A model generated the notes under the pieces. That model did not search any database. It saw nothing but the letters and a program-made list of their open reading frames with translations, and was not told where the DNA came from. The translations under genes and the position numbers were made by a program. Positions 56,007 through 64,000 of a DNA stretch of 64,000 nucleotides are shown in pieces. The DNA is from Aspidiotus rigidus. Taxonomy: Eukaryota > Arthropoda > Insecta > Hemiptera > Diaspididae. The stretch's first letter is position 1; each line of letters opens with the position of its first letter. The stretch lies in assembly GCA_035079385.1 (NCBI GenBank), contig JAVHKY010000061.1, forward strand, positions 1,674,001-1,738,000. Direction: 5' to 3'.

Positions 56007-56068
56007 GCCATAATGATATCTCTAATATTTTGCATGAGGTTTTCGTTGTTCTTAGCCTCTGCTTGCAT

Positions 56069-56974
56069 CTGTGGAAAAAAAAACATTACATTTCATTTTC
56101 TATAGAAGTTCCAAATTCAAGGTTAGTTCCCTGATAAGATCGTGTGAGCTCTTTTCGTAACAAAAACTGATTCGTCTTCTTAGCTCAAAAAGAAACCTCA
56201 TATTGAATAAAAAAATAGTGGTGTGAAAATATCTTCATTACTCCTTGAATTTCGTACAAAACGCTCAACATATGAGGAAAAATGAGAATTCAACCGTACT
56301 GAAATTAAATTCGATGCACGACTGAGTATTTATACATCATATTCAAAAGAAACAACTTTCGTTCAAACAGAATTTATGTTTCGTTTTTCGATCGATAGGA
56401 ATCGAGAAATAACTATTTTTTTTCATCTTTGTATCATAAATTATCACTCAAAAGTTTGTATCGAATGGATTCCTATCGTGCGTTAGAAAAAAAATCAGGA
56501 AGAGTGATATTCATCAAATCAGGGAAGAGATTTGAGCGTCTTGATCGTAATTTTTGGTTCAATCAACTCACAATAACTATTCAATTTCGTAAACATCGAA
56601 CAGAATTCACATTCTGTTTTCACTATTTATAGAAAATTATCTCAACAAAGAATCTATCATCTGATCTGTGAAGAAACAACTTTCATCGTAGAACAATGAA
56701 TCAAACATGAATAGATACAGCTCTCAATCACGATCGTGGTCTAATAAATCAAAGTTAGAGATTTACGAAAGATTTTCTTAAAATTTGATGAATTCGATGA
56801 ACAGATAAGACGAAAAATTCAACGAACAACACCTCGTACAAATTGATGAATACCCACTTTGTAAGAGAAATATTGGAAGCTAAGAATTCGTTTGAACAGA
56901 ATTTTCTCACTATCGTTAGAAAGATACTGACAAAATATTCACAAAACAGAACCGTACTGCGTCCTAAAACTCAC
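56069..56974 (-). other. Intron of the unrecognised gene
   Basis: AT-rich intron between the 99-nt exon and the last exon. The open frame 56429-56632 (plus) has no support. Confidence 0.6.
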
Positions 56975-57073
56975 CAATTCCGGTAACAGAACGGCTTCTG
57001 CTTGCGCGAAGCCCGCTTGGTAACTCATATCGTTTACATACAATTTTCTGGCAGCTTCCAATTTTTCTTTTAC
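56975..57073 (-). CDS. Unrecognised gene, internal exon
   Basis: A 99-nt exon (33 codons, phase 0 at both ends) between the acceptor TTTAATGCTAACAG and donor GTGAGT. It reads VKEKLEAARKLYVNDMSYQA and then GFAQAEAVLLPEL, predicted helical. It joins in frame to the exon at 56068. Upstream exons were not found in the window. No function can be named. Confidence 0.6.
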
Positions 57074-57970
57074 CTGTTAGCATTAAACAACAAGAAATCA
57101 TTATCAGGTTGAATGTTGTCTCGAAAAATTAATAACGTCACAGCAACCCAGAAAGTACGAACAAAATCATAGAATCTACAGAACTATCGATCGTTAAGAA
57201 ATTGATTTCCAGCAAGAAAGAGTTAAAACACAACAAAATTAGTAAGGTTACGACTGCTCTTTTGAGATCCTTGTATTCATTCAAAATTAAATTGATTAAA
57301 ATTTCACGATTTTCGATATTATTGTTGAACTTATTGAACCATGATGAGATCTTATTTTTTCGTTGAAAAATATGGATATTGATGCATTAGATCTCGATAA
57401 TACTGTAACAGATTTTTTCTGAACGAATATGCACTCTAGAAAAGTGATAAAAAATAATTGAAGGATTTCTAGTTGGATTGGGTTGTAAAAAGATAAGAAA
57501 TAGTAGTAATGGGGTCTTGGGTTCAAGACCCGTCATTACTACTCACAAATATCAAAATTTTGAACCATTATAGAGTCATTTTTATAGTCTGAAAAACCTT
57601 CATATAATGTGAAAATTATATACAAAAGTATTAAAATTTTGAATTAGTGGAGAACAATTTTTAAAGGCTGAAAAAACCATAAAGAAGAGTGAAATATTTA
57701 CTATAGAAACATAAAACACAAACACTCATTTTCTTTGTTGAGAGGTGAAAAATGAAAAAAACCATTCATTAATTTAAAGCCGTTGGAGAGGAAGGAAATG
57801 TGAAATTGTTCATTATTTGCTATGAAAAACCTGAAAATGGACAGGGTGAAAAAATAGAAGCTTTCTAGGTTTTTGGTGAAATTGAAAAATGATAAAAATG
57901 GGCTCTGCGCTAGTAAAATAAGTAAGTGCGCCAGAAGAAATATATCTTATCTACTTTGAATATATACGTA
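57074..57970. other. Upstream intron or intergenic region
   Basis: AT-rich DNA with the second H43 hairpin at 57501-57543. No exon was recognised. Confidence 0.5.
57501..57543. repeat. Small hairpin repeat H43, copy 2
   Basis: TAGTAGTAATGGGGTCTTGG and TTCAAGACCCGTCATTACTA form the same hairpin as at 54530-54571, differing only in the loop. Confidence 0.75.
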
Positions 57971-58112
57971 GTATATTTCTTATAAGATCAGAAAAATGGC
58001 GGTGTATTTATGCGGACAGCGGGGTACCGGTTTGATGGTAGCGGGAATAGGGACGGTTCCCCGCTGCCTACATAAATGCGTCGCCGTTTTATTGATCTTA
58101 TATGAAATATAC
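57971..58112. mobile_element. Palindromic MITE, 142 bp
   Basis: GTATATTTCTTATAAGATCA and TGATCTTATATGAAATATAC mirror each other, with ATGGCGGTGTATTTATG versus CATAAATGCGTCGCCG inside. Confidence 0.75.
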
Positions 58113-58184
58113 ATTGTTGCAGGTGAAACAAAACACTATTTCATTCATTGCTTCCCAACATTTTCATCTTGTTACAAGTGGATT

Positions 58185-59090
58185 ATAGACTGATTCCCCA
58201 TTACGTCAGATATCAAATGAACAACTGTGATTTTGTTCAATACAGACCTGCGTGCTGCAGGCTTGTCTCGGATGAAAATCTAAGCAAACAGTTTTGCGTG
58301 TTAATTCCCATAAGGATTATGGAGCGTTTGTGAAAGCGCGAATATTTCAAAATAATGATATTTTGATCTGTTTCCTTGATATACCAAGTCCAGTGTTTAT
58401 ATTTCATGAAACAAGACCACTCATCTCTAAAATATCGTTCATTTTTGAAAAATTTGCGTTTTTACGTGATCCTTATGGTAATTAACCTTTGACTACATAC
58501 CTCTTATGGACAGAGCTAAGACAACGTTTAACCGTGGAAAGACATGATGAGAAAATAAGATGTGGAGGACTCAACATAGGCGACGCGGTTGATTGCAGAG
58601 GGAGAGGAAGCTGTTACTCCTCTGCGCACTCACCCGCGCTGCCCACCGCACGCCACACATGTTTCCACCCTTGCTTGACGCTGCAGTATATGGATGAAGC
58701 TCAGTCCATAAGAGGTATATAGGGCTTTTGGCATTTCCATGTCGGCGTATTGCATACATATTCTCCTACGCGTTATTGAAATGGTAGTATTTCTAACATT
58801 GCTCTTATGGCAAACTACTCCACAATGAAAATGGGTATGCAATCCAGCAACACCCATAAGAACAATGTTAGAAATACTACCATTTCGATAACACGTAGGA
58901 GAATACGTATGCAATGCGCCGACATGGAAAAGCCCTATAGTCAAAGGAATTAACGCATGAAAAGTTTGTTTACATTTCGAACTGAGACAACTGGCTGCAA
59001 ATACAGCTTCCGCAGAGCATCCAACATGCATTGTTTGCAACTCATTTGTGCATATTCGAGTCACCTACGTCATTAGGGAATCAGTCTATT
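58185..59090. mobile_element. Foldback element containing the 58731 MITE
   Basis: ATAGACTGATTCCCCATTAC and AATCAGTCTATT at the far end are inverted, as are GTGTTAATTCC (58298) and GGAATTAACGC (58947). A 205-bp palindromic MITE (58731-58935) sits inside, so nesting is likely. Confidence 0.6.
58731..58935. mobile_element. MITE family G, copy 1
   Basis: The inverted ends are AGGGCTTTT(GGC)ATTTCCATG and CATGGAAAAGCCCT, with ATTGCATAC and ATTCTCCTACG mirrored. The flanking bases are consistent with a TA target. The second copy is at 60324-60532. Confidence 0.85.
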
Positions 59091-59235
59091 GACAATGCAG
59101 TCATACTTCTTCATTTGAAACTTCTCAATATATTGAATACCTTTGACTATAATTATATTATATGGACTGCGCTAATGTGTATAAAATGAACGGAAAATGC
59201 GTCCTCAAATGTGATAAGCGTAAGCAGCACGCACC

Positions 59236-59846
59236 ACGTTTTGCTAAGGCGCTATAAATATGATGTAGGTATAATGAACCCTCTTGACTGCAGAAAATGT
59301 AAACACAAGAATAACGTCCGTAAGAGCCAATGTTTAATTTAAATAAATTTGTGATTTTCAATGAAGGATAACTCGAGATCGACTCGATAGATATTCATGA
59401 TATTACCTTCGTTGGAAAGGAAATTTTAAGGACAACAAATCATCTCCTCTCCAATTTTTCGCTAGAAGCATTTTTTTCGGAGTTATCGATTAATAATTGA
59501 AACACATTTTTTCAGCTGTTCTGGGTAATGAGTGGTAGACTGGTAGCAGCTACTTACAACTACACCTGTTACGCAGAACGGCTGAAAAAACGTGTTCCAA
59601 TTATTAATCGATAACTCTGAAAAAAATGCTTCTGGCGAAAAATCAAAGAGAAGATGATTTGTTGTCCATAAAATTTCCTTTCCACAAAGGTAATATCAAA
59701 AATATCTATCGAGCCGATCTCGAGTTATCCTTCATTGAAAATCACGAATTCATCTAAATTTAACATTGGCTCTTATAGACATTGTTCTTGTGTTCACATT
59801 TTCTGCAATCAAGATGGCGGTCCATTATATCCACATCATATTGGGA
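59236..59846. mobile_element. F1 family, copy D with extended arms
   Basis: Arms of about 280 bp: GATTAATAATTGAAACACAT versus TTCCAATTATTAATCG, GGATAACTCGAGAT versus ATCTCGAGTTATCC, and outward to GCAGAAAATGTAAACACAAG versus CTTGTGTTCACATTTTCTGC. A T-rich/A-rich centre holds a TACAACTACACCTGTTACGC spacer. Confidence 0.75.
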
Positions 59847-60323
59847 CCGGGCAGCGCTAGCGTCGCGCAGAAATTTTGAAGTTTTTAAAATCTTTCAAAA
59901 ATATGTCCATCTAAAAGAAAATTTTCCGCTCTTCAATTTTGTTCCTTACGAGTACACGCCTAAATTCATTATTTTTGGAGAAATTGGAGAAAAATCAAAA
60001 AATCACCTTTGGTTTTGAGTTACAATCAACGTTTGATCACCGTTCGCTTATCAGTATTTTCTATGTATTTTACACAGGCGACGCTAGTGAATCTACAATA
60101 TGCCCGGTCCGAATAGCGCCTTAGTATGGATGTAGGATCATACATTTTTATATTTTCTGTCTTCATGAATGTAAATATCATTTGCAGTCGTTTCTATAAG
60201 CTCTAATTGACGTTGGTATTCTGTTTCTCAATATGGGTTGGCTTTGTGACTACGGTCTTTGAAAAAGTGATGTTCAATATCAACACAAAGAATACATGAT
60301 AAGCGTTTCATAATTAAATTGTA
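59847..60323. other. Spacer, no gene
   Basis: AT-rich. AATATGCCCGGTCCGAATAG near 60099 mirrors ATTGGGACCGGGCAGC near 59840, perhaps an outer arm of another foldback element. Confidence 0.45.
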
Positions 60324-60532
60324 AGGGCTTTTCCATGTCGGCGCATTGCATACGTATTCTCCTACGTGTTATCGAGTTGGTAGTATTTCTTACATTGCTC
60401 TCATGGGTGTTGCTGGATTGCATACTCATTTTCATTGTGGAGTAGTTTGCCAAAAGAGCAATGTTATAAATACTACCATTTCGATAACACGTAGGAGAAT
60501 ACGTATGCAATGCGCCGACATGGAAAAGCCCT
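60324..60532. mobile_element. MITE family G, copy 2
   Basis: AGGGCTTTTCCATGTCGGCG and CGCCGACATGGAAAAGCCCT are perfect complements, and TA borders both sides. Closely alike to 58731-58935. Confidence 0.88.
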
Positions 60533-61122
60533 TATTTTTCATGTGGAGTGGATTGTTTAGTTTATAATAATGAAAGTAATTGTACTCACGAGTGTAACAT
60601 TGTGTTTAGAATTCCACAACCATCTATGAATTTAGAGATGTGCAAAAGATAGGTTCATGCTTGCGGTTGCAAAGATTTCACGTACAAGAATTTTACCAAG
60701 TATACATATAATTTGTACGAAACATTTTGTCGGCGCAGAAGGTACCACGAAAGAGCATCCGCATCCTATACCATTTAGTCAGGTATTATTAGAAGTTATT
60801 TGCTCATTTTAAAGAATACGTGGCTACCCGAGTAAAACGTGCATATTATTATTGCAACCATGGAACTAGCTACAAAATGCGTTCAAAAGAGGAAGATTAA
60901 AAGTTTGATGTAATTCAGTATAAGGAGGCCACAATATTTAACGTTTCACAATGTCTTTGACTAAAATGAAAGGAATCATACAGTACTGAATGTAGCATAA
61001 AATTGTGGTTCTCAAAAGAGACTGCGACATAGCTTTTCCAAAAAGTATTTATTTTCAACGCATGATGAGTGTGATTTCATCAGAACTAACGATGTTCAAC
61101 ATCATTTTTTGAAAAAAATATT
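60533..61122. other. Spacer, nothing recognised
   Basis: AT-rich sequence without motifs or supported reading frames. Confidence 0.5.
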
Positions 61123-61536
61123 TCCCTGATACAACGGATGGACTGTGTTATTTGTGATAACGCAACATGAGTGTGAGTGCAAGATGCATAAGTGTGAGTG
61201 AGCTATTTCTGGCAGAAGTACCTATTCTGCTGAAAATTTGTCCATTCGGTATTTTGCTCCCATAAGAAATACATGCGGAGCAAAGATGACCATGGTATCA
61301 ATTTAATATGAGATGTTAAAATTTACAGAAAAGTTGATATTTCAAATTTATCAACTTCTTGCTACTTGTAAAAAAAATCTCTTGACCGTATCATTTTTTA
61401 TATTCAATTGGTAGCGTAGTGATCTCTGCTCCACATGTATTTCTTACGGGAGCAAAATGCTAAATGGACAAAATCGATCTTTTCATCCATGATATCGATA
61501 GTTGTGACGTCACAATAACACAGTCCATTAGAGTGA
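61123..61536. mobile_element. Foldback MITE with GGACTGTGTTAT ends
   Basis: TGGACTGTGTTATTTGTGA at the left and TCACAATAACACAGTCCA at the right are inverted. GCATTTTGCTCCC and CATACATGCGGAGCA-like parts are mirrored around the centre (61255 versus 61435). Confidence 0.65.
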
Positions 61537-61734
61537 CAATAATTTATATTCGTTTGTGTAAGAACCGAGTTAAAAATCTTTCATTAATATCGAATGCTCG
61601 TGCCAATCATTTCTTATTGGAGAGAATGAAAACCTAATGATTCGCAAGAAATATTTTAAGCATTGTTGATTCCGTTCATGGTCTCAAAATTCGAAGATGT
61701 ATTCTTCATTAATTCTTTCAATTATTCCTTGCAG

Positions 61735-61866
61735 GTAAACAAATCTGGGCCTACGAGAGCTCCTCCAAGAGAACGTATTTTCGTTCCGACTGAAGAAACA
61801 ATTGCAGATATTTTGACTCAAGAATCAATCGCAGAAATTTCATCCACTGATTTGGATTTTGAATGA
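61735..61866 (+). CDS. Candidate terminal exon of an unknown gene
   Basis: A good acceptor (TTCAATTATTCCTTGCAG) is followed by 43 codons and TGA: VNKSGPTRAPPRERIFVPTE, then ETIADILTQESIAEISSTDL and DFE. The mix of a basic Pro-rich start and an acidic end looks like a real protein C-terminus. No upstream exon on the plus strand could be joined. It may also be the end of a transposon protein. Confidence 0.4.
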   Translation, partial: VNKSGPTRAPPRERIFVPTEETIADILTQESIAEISSTDLDFE

Positions 61867-62700
61867 TACCCGTATTCGTTAACGTTATAGGTATATTGAA
61901 GACGACCTCAGTCTGTTTACTCAGTGAGTGTGATACAGTGTCAAGCAAAGGCGTAAACTCGGTGTTGGAATTCTAGCTTTTTGCCGGTTTTTGTTTTGAA
62001 ATATTTAAGCTGTGATGACTGTGTCTTATACTTCATCGCAATATTCTCTTGTTCTATGGGAAGATTTAATTCCTTAATTAATTCAGAATAATTCATTGTT
62101 TTCACACAATCGCGGTGCAATTTTATATCTGTTTCAGATCTTAGTATCGCAATAATTGAAATGTTTGCATACACGTCACGTGCTACGTGAGGTACAAACA
62201 AGATTTCTTCCTGGATAATGATGGATTGTCGCTGCTAGCGAGAACAGCGAAATACCGAAATCAACGCTCTTAAATCTGAACAACCACTGATTTCGGTTCC
62301 TCGGATTTCATCACTTCACAAACGCAGACATTGCCGATAAGAGTATTGATCTTTTCTCCATCACCCTTTGCGTCAGTGCTTGATTGAAATTATAACATTG
62401 AGGATAAAGTGCGTTGAATTGTTTGACATCTGTACTGGTGATTCCGTGGACAGAAAGTTTTATGGAGGAAACAAATTTAGCGCGTAAAATCTGACATCGG
62501 TAGGTCACGAATAATTTGATTGTTGAAACCTTCTACAAAGACTTATTTTCTGTTCTTTTCTAGAAATTATAGCAACTGCAACGTCACGTACGATCGATTG
62601 TTCGCGTCATCTAGTATCATACGGAGTCGAATGAAGTACGGTAGTTCGTTACTCTCAATATGGGCCATACTTGTCACTTACACGCCATCAACGTCTTGTA
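61867..62700 (-). other. Decayed minus-strand reading frames, unassigned
   Basis: Successive minus-strand open stretches occur in different frames: MAHIESNELPYFIRLRMILD (about 62670-62570), KLSVHGITSTDVKQFNALYP (62311-62508), NVCVCEVMKSEEPKSVVV (about 62330-62275) and IIAILRSETDIKLHRDCVKT (61941-62201). Frame changes and stops separate them. They could be remains of one gene or of a transposon. I do not recognise any of them. Confidence 0.3.
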
Positions 62701-63079
62701 TCAGATAAGTAGTCATGTTCTTTCTGTGGAGTCGTAGAATGTAATGTGATTCTTTGTGATCATTGGCTGTATTTTCAGAGAAGCCCGAGTTTTCTAGACC
62801 ACGGTGCAGTATGGCGTCGTCTGATCACAGAACAACGATGAAGTGACTTCTTGGAGTGGCACAGATTCTGTCTTTGTAGGAGTACGACTCATGTGGTCAA
62901 TTGCGGGAAACAGCTTTTTCTTTTTTTTTTTTTGACATGTTTCATGTCTTTGCTCTAACCCTACCCTAATTTCCAAAATTTGCGTGCGTGCGTGCAGATG
63001 ACCTTGGGACTTGGGATTTTTTTCTCTAAGCCTACCTTGATTGTGGAAGAATGTGCGTACGTGCAAGATCTCTTTTTGA

Positions 63080-63510
63080 CCTATGTAGTGAACTACTGGT
63101 ATACTAGGCTTATACTAGCTCTAGACTAGACTTATACTAGGTCCAGACCTAATATACCAGCTTAGTATACTAGGCCTCATTCCTAATATACAGTATACGA
63201 GCCTAGTACATAGCTAAGCTGTACTATTTTACATTTTATACTGGGCTTATACTAGGTCCAAACCTCCTTTTATACTACAGGCTTAGGAGAAAGCTACATA
63301 TACAGTATACTAGCGTAAAGTAAGCTAAGAAAGCTGTGAAACCCAGACCATCAATACAGTTTACTAGCTTAGTATACCAGGCTTCATTATACTAGCCCTA
63401 ATATACATTATACTATATACTAGCTAAGCTATACTATTTGTCATTGTATACTGGGCTTATATTATGTCCAAGCCTCCTTTATATTAGCTTCATACTACGT
63501 TTAGGCTTCT
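63080..63510. repeat. TATACTAGGC-type low-complexity repeat
   Basis: Loose repeats of TATACTAGGCTTATACTAG, CTAGCTTAGTATAC and similar, in both orientations. Smaller patches of the same kind lie at 18950-18990, 19155-19197 and 26880-26960, next to PLE-containing elements. Confidence 0.7.
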
Positions 63511-63640
63511 CTTAGGGAAAACTATAATTTTACGGCAAAATAGAGTGTCCATACGACAGTTTATTATAAACGAAAAAACGAATACTCCAAAGGGAGAGTA
63601 AACAAATGCAAACCGCAGAAAATAAAAACGAAGGGAGCGC

Positions 63641-63664
63641 TTTCGGTTAAACAACCATCTTCAG
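63641..63664 (-). ncRNA. Hammerhead-ribozyme-like core, best preserved
   Basis: CTGAAGA, T, GGTT, loop GTTT, AACC, GAAA: both conserved boxes are intact and stem II pairs perfectly. The stem III partner is not obvious by eye. Known for PLE ends; activity is not shown. Confidence 0.5.
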
Positions 63665-64000
63665 ACCTGAAATGAAAGCAACTGACGAACGAATGAGAAG
63701 AAAGAGGTATTAAGATCGTCCGAACGAGAAATCACGGTGTGAATCATAAACCTGTTCGATCAAGCCATCTTCCGGAATGTACGAGTTGAGTATAGTGATA
63801 CCGTCAGTGTTGAGGTGACGCATTATCTCTATATTCTCGAGGGCGATACGCTTACGGTAGGAATTCTCCTTATGGAGGAGCTTTTCGGATCCCTCGCGGA
63901 AACTGTGGCCACTGTTAATCAAATGATCAGCGAAAGCTGACTCCCCTAAGCGTCCCTTCTTCCAAGACTTCAGGTGCTCAGCTACTCTAACTTTCATCTG
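63641..64000 (-). pseudogene. PLE C-terminal end with hammerhead-like tail, cut by window edge
   Basis: The open frame 63710-63997 (95 aa) reads VAEHLKSWKKGRLGESAFAD, HLINSGHSF, LHKENSYRKRIALENIEIMR and SYIPEDGLIEQVY, the C-terminal half of a Penelope GIY-YIG domain (EH..., SxFADHL...H, E..EI). The GIY-YIG motif itself would lie beyond 64000. Downstream on the minus strand, CTGAAGA-GGTT-loop-AACC-GAAA (63641-63664) is a well-formed hammerhead-like core with perfect stem II. This end of the element looks less decayed than the other PLE pieces here. Confidence 0.8.

Larger units (their letters stand above)
54633..56068 (-). pseudogene. Unrecognised gene, last exon split by two MITEs
   Basis: After the acceptor TTTTTTTTTCCACAG (exon start 56068, phase 0) the frame reads MQAEAKNNENLMQNIRD to the MITE at 55515-56006. 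It resumes as MALCRTDFEKFELLHIPSIT ... SKNIDDDLIAKHAGIFYHHS to 55198. After the second MITE (about 54772-55197) it resumes in frame as SLENIEMGLKAHNVHEKNVL and ends at TGA 54633. The two breaks rejoin in frame once the inserts and their duplications are left out, so a long intact exon once existed here. I do not know this protein. It is helical and charged, with no membrane segment or known motif. The inserts bring stops, so this allele is broken unless they are spliced out. Confidence 0.65.

Noticed and set aside
58630..59064. 144-aa minus-strand open frame
   Set aside because: It covers a palindromic MITE and its foldback host; similar words recur in the frames at 60280-60567 only because of MITE family G.

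Overview
This window looks like intron-rich, AT-rich arthropod DNA, most likely from an insect. The strongest reason is a gene on the minus strand that matches the BTB/zinc-finger transcription factor longitudinals lacking (lola). Its first BTB exon is at 38932-39105. A second exon at 37640-38483 completes the BTB domain and adds a long acidic linker. A phase-compatible 63-nt cassette exon lies at 17064-17126. A terminal zinc-finger exon with its own stop codon and poly(A) signal is at 4479-4714. If this chain is right, about 4.7-37.6 kb is lola intron. The exact species cannot be told from the sequence.

The lola introns (about 5-38 kb) are packed with transposon remains. There are Penelope-like (PLE) fragments with GIY-YIG coding remnants or hammerhead-like motifs, two tRNA-derived SINE heads, a broken MULE transposase with minisatellite-like inverted arms, several foldback/MITE elements and a three-copy dispersed repeat. 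The most striking pair is two nearly identical 1.4-1.5 kb elements in opposite orientation (19199-20579 and 27386-28891). Each has TIRs starting TGTTACGCCGAA, subterminal TGCGCGCA motifs and an internal Penelope-derived fragment.

Upstream of lola (about 39-54 kb) is a nested transposon complex. It holds palindromic MITEs, a THAP-domain P-type element with an exact 8-bp target duplication (43288-44841), and a MITE inserted right at that duplication. A second P-like element (45742-53987, TSD GTGCCAAG) carries a transposase C-terminal remnant and was split by a minus-strand BEL/Pao retrotransposon (45771-52025, TSD CCCAG). A 607-bp tandem duplication then copied one BEL LTR together with its flank.

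From 54 to 64 kb there is an unrecognised minus-strand gene (exons at 56975-57073 and 54633-56068) whose last exon is split by two MITEs. Around it are several large palindromic MITEs, two copies of a 43-bp hairpin, one plausible plus-strand terminal exon (61735-61866), decayed reading frames and a PLE fragment that runs off the right edge. Nothing bacterial, no CRISPR array and no rRNA gene was seen.
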